DNA of 64,000 nt, taken from NCBI GenBank assembly GCA_023424015.1, contig JAFAEM010000039.1, positions 1-64,000 of the forward strand, given 5' to 3'. The position numbers and the translations under genes were made by a program. The notes beneath the pieces are model-generated. The model was given only the letters and a program-made list of their open reading frames with translations, was not told the origin of the DNA and ran no database searches. Positions 1 to 8,754 of the stretch are shown one piece after another. Within the stretch, counting starts at the first letter, position 1; the number at the start of each line of letters is the position of its first letter. The DNA comes from Bacteroidota bacterium. GTDB taxonomy: Bacteria; Bacteroidota; Bacteroidia; Chitinophagales; Chitinophagaceae.

Positions 1-63
1 ACTCACCACTCACGACTCACGACTCACCACTCACCACTCCCGACTCACGACTCACGACTCCCG
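1..63. repeat. Tandem array of 7-bp units (ACTCACG type)
   Basis: Nine consecutive 7-bp units, ACTCACC, ACTCACG or ACTCCCG, start at the window edge and stop six bases before the stop codon of the deacetylase gene. The array probably continues to the left of the window. A degenerate array of the same unit occurs at 47763-47804. The units are contiguous with no spacers, so this is a microsatellite-like array and not a CRISPR. Confidence 0.9.
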
Positions 64-68
64 ACTTG

Positions 69-959
69 CTAGTGGAAGCTGCGCTTCATGGCCCTGATCA
101 ACGAATTACCACTCCAGTTGGGAACGATGATACGGCGAATGCTATGCAGGGGATCTTCTTCATCGCGACTTTCGGCCAGTTGGAATACCGCTTTGAATTC
201 ATGGTCCTTCAGCCTTGCTATCGCCTCCTTGTTCCAGAGCCCAAAGGGATAGGCAAAATATTCGACGGGCTTTCCGGTGATGGTCTGCAGTTGTATGGAA
301 GGTTTTTGAACCTGGTCCACCCAATCGTCGGAATTATATTGCCTGACGTTTTTATGGTCGTAGGTATGGGAACCGATCACATGCCCTTCGTCCGACAGTT
401 GCCTGACCTGTTCTTTGGTCATATAACCCGGCTTGTTGAGTGCGACTGTCATGATAAAAAATACAGCTTTGAACCCATGTTTGTTCAATTCGGGCAATGC
501 CGCGGTTACCTGGTCTGCGCGACTATCATCAAAAGTGATCATAAAAGATTTCTCGGGGATCGGAGTACCGGTTGTCAGATAATTGTATAATTCCCCTGGG
601 AGTATGGTTTTATAACCGCTGTCGGCGAGGGTCTGCATCTGCTGACGAAAATCGGCCTCCCGCACGATATAAACCCGCGATGTCTTTGAATCCGATGATC
701 TGTAATTCCGGATCTGGTGATAACACAGTATCGGTACCTCCTTACGGCTTAGAATCTCTGCAGCATTAGCAGTATGGCTGACGGGGGTGACTGGCAAAAC
801 AGCTGGCTCATGGGGTTCCTGGCTTGCTGCTGTTTTCATGATCGCTCCATCGGTATCCACAGGTTGGGTAGCTGCTTCACAGCCTGTATGTAATGTTAAA
901 CCCAGTACAGGTATTATCAAAAGGCTGAATTTGGCGACAGTCAGTTTCAGATTTTTCAT
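69..959 (-). CDS. Lipoprotein polysaccharide deacetylase (NodB/CE4 fold)
   Basis: A 296-residue carbohydrate-esterase-4-type deacetylase, likely removing N- or O-acetyl groups from a surface or peptidoglycan glycan. The N-terminus is a lipoprotein signal with the lipobox LHTGC near residue 27, so the protein should be anchored to the outer or inner membrane. The catalytic domain follows a linker of about 60 residues. It shows the metal/base motif TFDDS (around residue 140) and the His pair HTYDH (around residue 200), which are motifs 1 and 2 of NodB domains, then FAYPFG as a motif 3 equivalent. The start is an ATG right before the signal peptide. The gene is transcribed away from the sigma factor gene, and its 3' end abuts a 7-bp tandem repeat. 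Substrate is unknown. Confidence 0.88.
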   Translation of the reverse strand: MKNLKLTVAKFSLLIIPVLGLTLHTGCEAATQPVDTDGAIMKTAASQEPHEPAVLPVTPVSHTANAAEILSRKEVPILCYHQIRNYRSSDSKTSRVYIVREADFRQQMQTLADSGYKTILPGELYNYLTTGTPIPEKSFMITFDDSRADQVTAALPELNKHGFKAVFFIMTVALNKPGYMTKEQVRQLSDEGHVIGSHTYDHKNVRQYNSDDWVDQVQKPSIQLQTITGKPVEYFAYPFGLWNKEAIARLKDHEFKAVFQLAESRDEEDPLHSIRRIIVPNWSGNSLIRAMKRSFH

Positions 960-1279
960 AGCTTGGATGATTCTTCAAACGTTAAAAATAACCGGATATT
1001 TTCCCATTCGGTTGTAAACACAATATAATACCGGCAGGAGGCCTTTCAAACAATATTCACCCTATAAATTCCTATCCCTCGTAAAGTCACGAAGCCGCCC
1101 ATAGAAGGTATACCTGCCAGGATTGACGCGGCAGGAAAATCCAGTCGCATGCCCCGGATATCCATAAAAACGACCGTTTCCGGAAAAAAAATTCAGGCTG
1201 ATGCAACATTATTGAGTTATGATTTACTTTATATAAAACCAAATACCTGGAGCTGACCTTAAACATACCTCCCGTAAAT
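960..1279. other. Divergent intergenic region, no gene seen
   Basis: This stretch of about 320 bases separates the deacetylase (leftward) from the sigma factor (rightward) and must hold both promoters. I see no convincing TAnnTTTG box. A weak inverted repeat, CTGCC with GGCAG, lies around 1113-1135. I found no ORF or RNA gene. Confidence 0.5.
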
Positions 1280-1807
1280 GTGCTGGTACAGCAATGTATC
1301 GAAGGCGATGTCTCGGCCTATCGCCAGATCTACGACCGGTATGCAAGAGCTATGTACAATACTTCCCTTCGGATAACAGGTAACAGTGCCGATGCCGAAG
1401 ACATACTCCAGGAGTCTTTTATTGATGCATTTGAGCAGCTTCAGTCATTTGAAGGTCGTTCAACATTTGGTGCCTGGCTAAAACAAATTGTGGTGTATAA
1501 AAGCATCGGGCTGCTGAGAAAAAAGCGGATCATTTTTACTGAGCTCATTATTGAAGCCGAGGACCTGGCGGAGGAGGATTCTGCCGGTGAAAATGAGATC
1601 GACTATACCGTTGCAGCTATTAAAGAGGCGATCGCCGGACTACCCGATGGTTACCGGGCAGTTTTATCGCTCTACCTGGTAGAAGGTTATGATCACGATG
1701 AAATTTCAGAGATCCTGAGTATAAGCCACTCCACAGTCCGGACACAATATATACGTGGTAAACAAAAACTTTTACAGTTGTTGACAAAAGCGAAACAACA
1801 TGAGTAA
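1280..1807 (+). CDS. ECF-type RNA polymerase sigma factor
   Basis: A 175-residue sigma-70 family protein with only regions 2 and 4, typical of extracytoplasmic-function sigma factors. Region 2 spans about residues 10-75 and carries the DAEDILQESF core-binding motif. Region 4 spans about 110-170 with LPDGYRAVLSLYLVEGY followed by a helix-turn-helix around SISHSTVRTQYIRG. The GTG at 1280 gives the family-typical N-terminus LVQQCIEGD; an in-frame stop at 1220 excludes a much longer form. The end overlaps the next gene by 8 nt, so translation is probably coupled. The downstream membrane protein is the likely anti-sigma factor. Confidence 0.9.
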   Translation: MLVQQCIEGDVSAYRQIYDRYARAMYNTSLRITGNSADAEDILQESFIDAFEQLQSFEGRSTFGAWLKQIVVYKSIGLLRKKRIIFTELIIEAEDLAEEDSAGENEIDYTVAAIKEAIAGLPDGYRAVLSLYLVEGYDHDEISEILSISHSTVRTQYIRGKQKLLQLLTKAKQHE

Positions 1808-2405
1808 TAAACTAAAAAGATTTATAACGGAGAACCGGTCGGAGTTTGACGATCAAATTCCCCCACCATCAGCCTGGCGAGAGGTAGAACGGTCGATCCA
1901 GGGAAGAAAACCCGAAAAACAAATACCGGTAAAGCGTCTCTACAGGTGGTCGGCGACAGCGGCTGTTTTTTTTATAGTAGCTGTTTCACTTTATTTCCTC
2001 CTGGCAAAAGGAAAAACGGGAAATGACCTGGCTAAGGAATCCAGGTCTACCCCGGGCGAACAGGTTATCAATGGAGAAATCGGCAGAATGGAACCCGGGT
2101 TTGCCGCGGAAGCCAAACGGATCTACCAGACCATCGAAACACAACAAAAGGCACTAAAAGCCATCACGCAGGATCAACCCGAGCTTTATTCACAGTTTTC
2201 GGAAGACCTGGCCACACTGGATAGTTCTTACCGTGTTTTAAAAACAAAAGCCCTGAATACACCCAACCGGGAAGTAATCATCCGTGCCATGTTACAAAAT
2301 CTACAGCTACAGGCCGAACTTCTGTCCAAACAATTGCAAATACTTAATGAATTTAAAACAGATAAAACCTTAAAAAATGAAAAAACTGATTTACCCCGTA
2401 CTTAG
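1800..2405 (+). CDS. Putative anti-sigma factor, single-pass membrane protein
   Basis: A 201-residue protein with a cytosolic N-terminal part (residues 1-45, including PPPSAWREVERSI), one transmembrane helix at about residues 50-68, and a predicted periplasmic helical part rich in Gln, Leu and Glu. This layout and the 8-nt overlap with the ECF sigma gene suggest that it holds the sigma factor at the membrane. I do not recognise a specific anti-sigma domain such as a ZAS zinc motif, because the HxxxCxxC pattern is absent. Role is inferred from position and topology. Confidence 0.7.
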   Translation: MSNKLKRFITENRSEFDDQIPPPSAWREVERSIQGRKPEKQIPVKRLYRWSATAAVFFIVAVSLYFLLAKGKTGNDLAKESRSTPGEQVINGEIGRMEPGFAAEAKRIYQTIETQQKALKAITQDQPELYSQFSEDLATLDSSYRVLKTKALNTPNREVIIRAMLQNLQLQAELLSKQLQILNEFKTDKTLKNEKTDLPRT

Positions 2406-3384
2406 CCTGGCATTGTTATTTAGCAGCCTGGTTTCAGGTGCACAGGATGAAAAAACCAAGGAAAGAAAGAAATTCGAATTCGTAAAAGAAAAAAATATCT
2501 CCAAGACCTATCCGGCCGCGGGCAACCAGCTCGACATTGAGAACAGTTTCGGAAATGTAAAAGTGATTCCCTGGGATAAAAACGAAATAAAGGTCGATAT
2601 CCATATTGAAGCCAGCGCCAATGAACAGGCTTTGGTACAAAAGATATTTGATGCCATCAGTGTGAATGATCGTCAACAAGGCAACAAAGTGGAATTTGAA
2701 ACTAAAATCGATAATAAAAAAGGAAGGATCGATAATTGCAAAAACTGTAAATCGACAATGAGCATTGATTACGAAGTGAGACTCCCGGTGACGGTTGCTC
2801 TCGAGATCGAAAACAGTTTTGGTAGTATTATATTACCCGATTACAAAGGCGCTGTATCCCTCACCAGCAAGTTTGGCGACCTCACAACCGGTAACCTCGC
2901 CAATGTAAAAAAGATGGGTGTTGAATTTGGTAGCGCCAAAGTGAAAAGTGTCTCAGATCTCGACGCCAGTTTTAAATTTTCAAAAATCGATATTGACAAC
3001 CTCGCAGGTAAAAGCAAAATAAACCTTGAATTTTGCGATGCCACCAGCATAAATCTCGGCAACCAGCTAAGCTCACTAACCTTAAATGAGTCATATAGTT
3101 CTGTCAACATCAAACCAGGGGGTCTTGAGGCCAGTTATAAAGTGGCAACAAGCTTCGGCAGTTTCGTGGATCGGACCTCGACCGGTGTAAAACGTACCGA
3201 CACGCCAGATAAATATGGACCAGATTCAAACAGGACCTTTGAAGGAGGCTCCGGTGCGGCTAAGATCGATATCAAGTCAAGTTTCGGCAATATAATCCTT
3301 GGTGAGCCCACAGCCGATGACCTGAAGAACAGGAAAGAAAAAAGTAAGAATAAACACAAATCCAAAGCTGCCGTACATATTTAG
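2377..3384 (+). CDS. Secreted DUF4097-like beta-repeat protein
   Basis: A 335-residue protein with a Sec signal peptide ending near SGAQ (residue 22). The body is a run of short beta-strand repeats in which phrases like ENSFGNVKVI, ENSFGSIIL, SKFGDLTTG, EFGSAKVKS and SSFGNIILG recur. This is the pattern of the DUF4097/DUF4098 beta-helix families. Two Cys (NCKNC, around residue 125) sit in one loop. The C-terminus is Lys-rich. The gene overlaps the putative anti-sigma gene by 29 nt, so the three genes form one unit, and this protein is a likely target or sensor partner of the sigma system. Its biochemical function is unknown. Confidence 0.72.
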   Translation: MKKLIYPVLSLALLFSSLVSGAQDEKTKERKKFEFVKEKNISKTYPAAGNQLDIENSFGNVKVIPWDKNEIKVDIHIEASANEQALVQKIFDAISVNDRQQGNKVEFETKIDNKKGRIDNCKNCKSTMSIDYEVRLPVTVALEIENSFGSIILPDYKGAVSLTSKFGDLTTGNLANVKKMGVEFGSAKVKSVSDLDASFKFSKIDIDNLAGKSKINLEFCDATSINLGNQLSSLTLNESYSSVNIKPGGLEASYKVATSFGSFVDRTSTGVKRTDTPDKYGPDSNRTFEGGSGAAKIDIKSSFGNIILGEPTADDLKNRKEKSKNKHKSKAAVHI

Positions 3385-3414
3385 CGTTTGACAATAAAAG
3401 CTTCGGACCGGTTA

Positions 3415-3666
3415 CTAGTTGTTAACGCTGGAACTGTAAAATCCAAGGTCCGATAAAATATCAGCAGGTGCTGTGTAGTTGAAGAGGCTGTTTTTTAAAA
3501 TGCTTTCCAGTTCGTCGCGACTCATGCAGAATGCCGCGTTGATAAGTGAGAGTTTATAAGAATTGATTTTAAGAAATGCCAGCTGCGCGGTTTGGGTGAT
3601 ATGCTCATCAATAAATTGAAACTCCTCGGCAATATGAGCCTGGTCGTTAGGGTAAAGGTTGTCCAT
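3415..3666 (-). CDS. Small hypothetical protein, probably helical
   Basis: An 83-residue protein when started at the ATG at 3666 (MDNLYPNDQ); a TTG 36 nt upstream would add 12 residues. It has no signal peptide or membrane segment and looks all-helical (AEEFQFIDEHITQTAQLAFL, then a Leu/Ser-rich half). It is convergent with the preceding gene and isolated on its strand. I do not recognise the family. Its uniform amphipathic composition makes a real gene more likely than a chance ORF, but this is only moderately supported. Confidence 0.5.
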   Translation of the reverse strand: MDNLYPNDQAHIAEEFQFIDEHITQTAQLAFLKINSYKLSLINAAFCMSRDELESILKNSLFNYTAPADILSDLGFYSSSVNN

Positions 3667-3911
3667 ACTACGGATATTGGTTTTACAAATATTGGATTGC
3701 AACTCTAACGACCAATCATTTTCAAAAATTGTGTCCGGGCGACGCAGGCAATGTTAGCATTAAAAGTCAACCCCGCGGTAATTGTATTGAGATTCAAATG
3801 ATAGTATTAAACTCGCTCGATATAATCGAGTACTTTACACAACCCGGTCTATAGGGTTTTCACGAACTGTATTGCGAAATACATCGATTGATTATTTCGC
3901 TATATTTAGGC

Positions 3912-5024
3912 ATGGTGAAAACAAAAAAACTCCCGCTGCTTTTATTGCTGATTGTAGTATCTCTGACCAAAACAACGACAGCCCAGAACGTGTTAGACAG
4001 TCTTGTACCCACCCGCGGTCTGGCTATTGCTGCCCCACCAGCCTACTATGTTGATTCATTTAATCTTTTTATTGAGAAAGAACTTGCACCACGTCATATC
4101 AATACTTTGATCCTTCGTGTTGATTTCAACTACCAGTTTGTATCTCATCCTGAGCTGCGCGATAGTTCAGCTTTATCAAAGGATCAGGTAAAAAAGATCG
4201 TTTCTGTTTGTAAGAAAAATAATATCCGGATTATTCCACAAATCAATTTGCTCGGTCATCAGTCATGGCATACGCGTACGCATAACCTGTTGCGGGTTTA
4301 TCCTGAATTCGATGAAAACCCCGAAGTGAAGATGCCCGAGACTTATAAATGGCCAAATGCCGACAGCTTATATTGTAAAAGTTATTGCCCGTTACATCCC
4401 GGCGTACACAAAGTGGTGTTTGCACTTGTAGATGAAATCGTCGACGCATTCGAAGCTGACGCTTTCCATGCAGGAATGGATGAAGTATTTTATATCGGTA
4501 ATCCCAAATGTCCCCGCTGCGGTGGAAAAGATAAAGCGGCTTTGTTTGCAGGCGAAGTAACACGGATTCGTGATCACCTGGCCAGGTCAGGTAAGGAACT
4601 CTGGATCTGGGGCGACCGGCTGATCGATGGTTATACCACCGGCATTGGCATGTGGGAAGGCAGTTATAATAACACCCATCCAGCTATTGACATGATACCC
4701 AAAGACGTGGTGATCTGCGACTGGCACTACGAACGCGCCGACAAGACAGCGGTATACTTTGCCATGAAAGGTTTCAGGGTAGCGACCTGTCCCTGGAGAA
4801 ACCCCGACCTTGCATTGACCCAGTTACGGGATATGATCGGCTTCAGAAATACCGCCACCACACAAATGCGGCCCCGTTTCCTGGGAATGATTCAAACTGT
4901 TTGGTCAGGTGCGCCTGGATTTATCCGTGATTTTTATACAGATAAAAAAGACCAACAGGGTGGAAATAAGACCGCACATGAAACCTTCCGCCAGCTGTTT
5001 GCCGGAATGGAAAAGCTACAATGA
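3912..5024 (+). CDS. Secreted GH20-like beta-hexosaminidase
   Basis: About 370 residues with a Sec signal peptide (KLPLLLLLIVVSLTKTTTAQ). The (beta/alpha)8 barrel contains the signature HAGMDE, matching the HxGGDE acid/nucleophile-polarising pair of glycoside hydrolase family 20, with D190 and E191 counting from this start. Further barrel landmarks are RIIPQINLLGHQ, LWIWGDRLI and an aromatic end (CDWHYE). It lacks the usual GH20 N-terminal domain, so it is a minimal barrel. The ATG at 3912 gives a clean signal peptide; an ATG 24 nt upstream adds eight residues. A TATATTTA sequence just upstream is one base off a -7 box. It probably removes N-acetylhexosamine units, but the exact substrate is unknown. 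Confidence 0.78.
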   Translation: MVKTKKLPLLLLLIVVSLTKTTTAQNVLDSLVPTRGLAIAAPPAYYVDSFNLFIEKELAPRHINTLILRVDFNYQFVSHPELRDSSALSKDQVKKIVSVCKKNNIRIIPQINLLGHQSWHTRTHNLLRVYPEFDENPEVKMPETYKWPNADSLYCKSYCPLHPGVHKVVFALVDEIVDAFEADAFHAGMDEVFYIGNPKCPRCGGKDKAALFAGEVTRIRDHLARSGKELWIWGDRLIDGYTTGIGMWEGSYNNTHPAIDMIPKDVVICDWHYERADKTAVYFAMKGFRVATCPWRNPDLALTQLRDMIGFRNTATTQMRPRFLGMIQTVWSGAPGFIRDFYTDKKDQQGGNKTAHETFRQLFAGMEKLQ

Positions 5025-5194
5025 TCCCCAAAAAATTTACCCTGTAAAGTAATTTATATAAGAAAAATATTATACTTTGCTTGTATTCTAATAGGTTAAG
5101 GATCCAACTCCACTGAAAATCCTCCAATTCCAAGGTATAGATACTTGTGGCCGGCAACGGAAATTGTGAACATTTCACACTTTAATAATACCAT

Positions 5195-8100
5195 ATGCTA
5201 ACGTTGAACCGCCTTCCGCATTCCCGTGGACGCTATAACAGTCCTCAGGGAAAATTCTCCATCTTGTTTACTGTCGTTTTCCTGCTTGTGTCCTTTGTTT
5301 CTATGGCACAACCTGTAAACATTGTGGTCGATCCGCAATTTACTACACGTAATGTCGGTCAGAGTTTTACCATTTCAGTAAATGTCGATTTCACGGGAAC
5401 TACACCGCCACTTGGTATAGATGACGTAGAAATCCACCTCGCGTTTGATAATACAAAACTGCAGGTGACAGCTATGAGTGAAGATCCAATTGTCGCAGCC
5501 TTCACGGCCAAGCCTATCCCGCTCGAAGCTTCGCCATTCACTGCCACCAATGCAGCCGGGCAAATAAATTACCACGCGACGACAACAGGTGGATTCCCTA
5601 CGGATGATTTTACCGTGCTGTCAATAACGTTCACTGTTATCGGAGGAGGTGGAACTACCAGTCCGCTAACCCTGAGAACGGACGCAGCGCCAAACGAAAC
5701 CCGGGCAGCAAGAAGCGCGGCTTCCATACTTGGGTCGGTCGTTAGCGGGTCGGTCACCATAAACGATGTGGCCTGTACTACGCCCGTAGTAACCATCGGT
5801 ACATTACCAGGGGCCGGTATCTGCGATGCACAGCCTTTTGATCTTTCACTTACTGGCTCTACTGCAGGTACAGCACCTTTCGATATTACGGTAGCCGGAC
5901 CAGGTGGCTCAACTGTTTACACAGGTGTTAATGTCGGCGATGTTTTCGCCAGCTTTACACCTCCTGATGAGAGGATCTGGCCTGCAGCACTCTTACCACT
6001 TCCCGACCAGGCCATCGATGCGACTGTGACACTGGGTGTAAAATTCCAAAGCTCAGTATCAGGGTTCGTTAAGGGTGTGAGATTTTTCACCCCAACTGAT
6101 GTTTCCCTGGTACCAGGTGATTATACTGGTCAGTTATGGACATCAGGCGGTGTGCTACTGGCCAGTGGCACCTTCACCGGTCTAGCTCCTGACAGCTGGG
6201 CGGAACTTATTTTCGATCAGCCGATACTGATCGATGCCAATACAACATATGTCGCTTCGTATCACACCAAGTTCGACACCTACGTAAGTACGGTGAACGG
6301 GCTGGCGGCAGGGGTTACAAATGGCTCCCTGACTGCACTTGACGACGTAACTGCTGGCGGCAATGGTGTTTATGTGTACGGTGCTACGCCCGGATTCCCT
6401 ACCAATTCAGTCAATGCTACCAACTATTGGGTGGATGTTATCTTCTCGCCTAATGAGTATACATTTACCCTCACCAGCGTAACAGATGCAGATGGATGCT
6501 CTGACAATGGCGCGATTCAAACCTTAACTGTTACTTCGATCGATTGCAGTGAACTTCCAGTAAATATCGTGGTGCAACCTGCTGTAACAACTACGGCGGT
6601 GGGTCAGACTTTTGTTGTGACTGTTGCTTCTGATCTCATAAGCACAGATCCACCACCAACTATTGATAACGTGGAAGTACATTTGGCTTTTGATAATACA
6701 AAACTACAGGTAGTTTCGATCGTAGAAGAACCAACGGTGGCGGGATTTGATACAAAACCGATACCGCTCGAGGCAGCCCCGTACACCAATATCAATGCAG
6801 CAGGGCAAATTGATTATGCTGCCACAACTACTACCGGTATTCCAGCCGCCGACTTTAGCATACTGACCATCACTTTTGAGGTAATCGGTGGTGATGGAAC
6901 GACAACGGATCTTGATTTCAGACTGGATCAGCCTGCCAATGAAACCCGTATTGCCGGAGGCGGAAATTCAGTACTGGCTGCTGCTATTGATGGCACCATT
7001 ACGATCAATGCAGCCAGTTGTGTACCGCCATCCGTCACTGTTACTGCACCGGGTGGTTTGCTGACCTGCGATGGACAGACATTCAACCTGGTACTCTCGG
7101 CTACCCCTGCACCGGTAGGAACAGCTCCGTTCGACATTACGTTATCAGGTCCGGATGGAATAGTTACCTATGATGATATCCCGGTTGGCGGAATCATTAC
7201 CAGCTTCGTCCCACCGGTAGAAAAGATCTGGCCAGGTAACCCGGCACCGCTGCCATCAACAACGATCGATGCAGCGGTTACACTCGGTGTGAAATTCCAG
7301 AGCTCTGTTCCGGGATTTATAAAGGGTGTTCGTTTCTTCAGTCCTGACGAGGTTTCAGCAGTGCCTGGTGTTTTCACTGGTCAGCTTTGGTCAGAATCGG
7401 GAACTTTGTTAGCCAGTGGAGTTTTCACGGCTGTTACAACAGACAGCTGGCAGGAGCTGACCTTTGCCACACCTGTATTGATCACAGCCAACACGACCTA
7501 TATCGCATCCTACCATACTACTGAAGATAAATATGTAGGCACAGCGGGAGGATTAGTAAATGCAGTAACGAATGGTTCACTCACGGCACTTGAAAGCGCG
7601 GCATCAGGTGGCAACGGCGTCTATACTTACGGCCTCACCCCTACATTCCCAACAAGTTCGGTCGACGGCAATTATTGGGTGGATGTGATGTTTACACCAG
7701 GTGGTTATGATTTCAACCTGATCAATGTGACTGATGCTGATGGTTGTGCCAATGCGGGAACACTGCAAACACTAAGCATTATTTCGGCAGACTGCAATAC
7801 ATTACCGGTCACCATGTTAAACTTCTCGGCATCACCCAAAGACCAGTCCGTACAACTGAAATGGTCTACAGCGTATGAAAGCAATAACAAAGGCTTTGAT
7901 GTGGAGCGTAGCACTAATGGTAGTAACTGGACTACAATAGGGTTTGTAAACGGTGTAGGTAACAGCACGAGCACCTCGCATTATAACTACCTCGATGCTC
8001 ACCTGGCATCCGGCAGGTACTTCTACAGGTTGAAACAAATTGACCTCGATGGAAGAACAGAGTATTCAACAGTAGTTTCAGCAGTTATTGGTGAAAGCAG

Positions 8101-8359
8101 TAGATATGTTTTGGAACAAAACTATCCGAACCCCTTCCGTAGCGAAACAACGATCCGGTTCTCATTACCGCATCAATCCAGGGTTAATCTATCTGTTTTT
8201 GATGTCAATGGAAGACTGGTGAAGGTGATCGTGAATGAGTCAAGAGATGCGGGTACGCATGCCGTTAGCCTGAATACCGGTACCCTGGGTGCAGGTCTCT
8301 ATTATTATAAATTACAGGCTGGCGATTTCTCAGCAGTCAGGAAAATGACAATACATTAA
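5195..8359 (+). CDS. Large T9SS-secreted protein with two cohesin-like and two DUF4082 domains
   Basis: A 1054-residue surface or secreted protein. Order: signal peptide (to about residue 38, ending VSMAQ), cohesin-like domain (40-156), DUF4082-like domain (about 258-420), second cohesin-like domain (455-567), second DUF4082-like domain (677-838), an FN3-like segment (869-964), and a type IX secretion sorting domain (970-1054) with LEQNYPNPF and GLYYYKLQAG. The two cohesin-DUF4082 halves are internal duplicates. DUF4082 domains carry the recurring VKGVRFF, YTGQLW and NYWVDV motifs. No dockerin occurs in the window, so classical cohesin-dockerin assembly is not supported. The beta-rich modules suggest glycan binding or adhesion. 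A strong terminator follows the gene. Confidence 0.85.
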   Translation: MLTLNRLPHSRGRYNSPQGKFSILFTVVFLLVSFVSMAQPVNIVVDPQFTTRNVGQSFTISVNVDFTGTTPPLGIDDVEIHLAFDNTKLQVTAMSEDPIVAAFTAKPIPLEASPFTATNAAGQINYHATTTGGFPTDDFTVLSITFTVIGGGGTTSPLTLRTDAAPNETRAARSAASILGSVVSGSVTINDVACTTPVVTIGTLPGAGICDAQPFDLSLTGSTAGTAPFDITVAGPGGSTVYTGVNVGDVFASFTPPDERIWPAALLPLPDQAIDATVTLGVKFQSSVSGFVKGVRFFTPTDVSLVPGDYTGQLWTSGGVLLASGTFTGLAPDSWAELIFDQPILIDANTTYVASYHTKFDTYVSTVNGLAAGVTNGSLTALDDVTAGGNGVYVYGATPGFPTNSVNATNYWVDVIFSPNEYTFTLTSVTDADGCSDNGAIQTLTVTSIDCSELPVNIVVQPAVTTTAVGQTFVVTVASDLISTDPPPTIDNVEVHLAFDNTKLQVVSIVEEPTVAGFDTKPIPLEAAPYTNINAAGQIDYAATTTTGIPAADFSILTITFEVIGGDGTTTDLDFRLDQPANETRIAGGGNSVLAAAIDGTITINAASCVPPSVTVTAPGGLLTCDGQTFNLVLSATPAPVGTAPFDITLSGPDGIVTYDDIPVGGIITSFVPPVEKIWPGNPAPLPSTTIDAAVTLGVKFQSSVPGFIKGVRFFSPDEVSAVPGVFTGQLWSESGTLLASGVFTAVTTDSWQELTFATPVLITANTTYIASYHTTEDKYVGTAGGLVNAVTNGSLTALESAASGGNGVYTYGLTPTFPTSSVDGNYWVDVMFTPGGYDFNLINVTDADGCANAGTLQTLSIISADCNTLPVTMLNFSASPKDQSVQLKWSTAYESNNKGFDVERSTNGSNWTTIGFVNGVGNSTSTSHYNYLDAHLASGRYFYRLKQIDLDGRTEYSTVVSAVIGESSRYVLEQNYPNPFRSETTIRFSLPHQSRVNLSVFDVNGRLVKVIVNESRDAGTHAVSLNTGTLGAGLYYYKLQAGDFSAVRKMTIH

Positions 8360-8379
8360 TCCAGGAAATAAACATTTCA

Positions 8380-8410
8380 AAATGCCCCGGGTTAACGGGG
8401 CATTTTTTTA
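8380..8410 (+). terminator. Rho-independent terminator
   Basis: A perfect 9-bp stem (AATGCCCCG at 8381-8389 with CGGGGCATT at 8396-8404), a 6-nt loop and a run of seven T residues lie 21 nt after the stop of the large cohesin/DUF4082 gene. Confidence 0.93.
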
Positions 8411-8754
8411 TTCAATAATCTGAATTTCATGGCAGTAATTCATTTAACAAAACACCCATAAGCCCAAGTTATCCACTTTTTAGGTGGGTTTTTCCACTTT
8501 TTTGAATTGTTTTTCTATCTTAGCCCTCCCGTCCATTTAATACTATAGAACGACCTCTCCTGCAGCTTCCTAAATCCTGGCAGGAATATCCATCCAATCC
8601 AATGTATAAGTACCACTGATGAAGCGCCTGGACCTTGTCGTTTGCGTTGTCTTTTCGGGCATTAACAAGCAAAGGCCATTTGATCTTCCCACCCTATATC
8701 CAACGTTATTTTTTAATCGATCAATGACTTAGCAATCTAAGACGAGTATCTGTT
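8411..8754. other. Intergenic region before the DUF4832-DUF4082 gene
   Basis: About 340 bases with no ORF of note. A weak CCAC/GTGG stem followed by T residues lies near 8476-8497. I see no clear TAnnTTTG promoter box and no structured RNA. It presumably holds the promoter of the next gene. Confidence 0.5.

Noticed and set aside
1..63. Possible CRISPR array
   Set aside because: The 7-bp units are contiguous, too short, and have no spacers.
66..590. Plus-strand ORF opposite the deacetylase gene
   Set aside because: It is antisense to conserved NodB motifs and has no recognisable protein features.
8411..8754. Riboswitch or small RNA in the gap after the terminator
   Set aside because: Only a weak 4-bp stem was found; no known riboswitch pattern.
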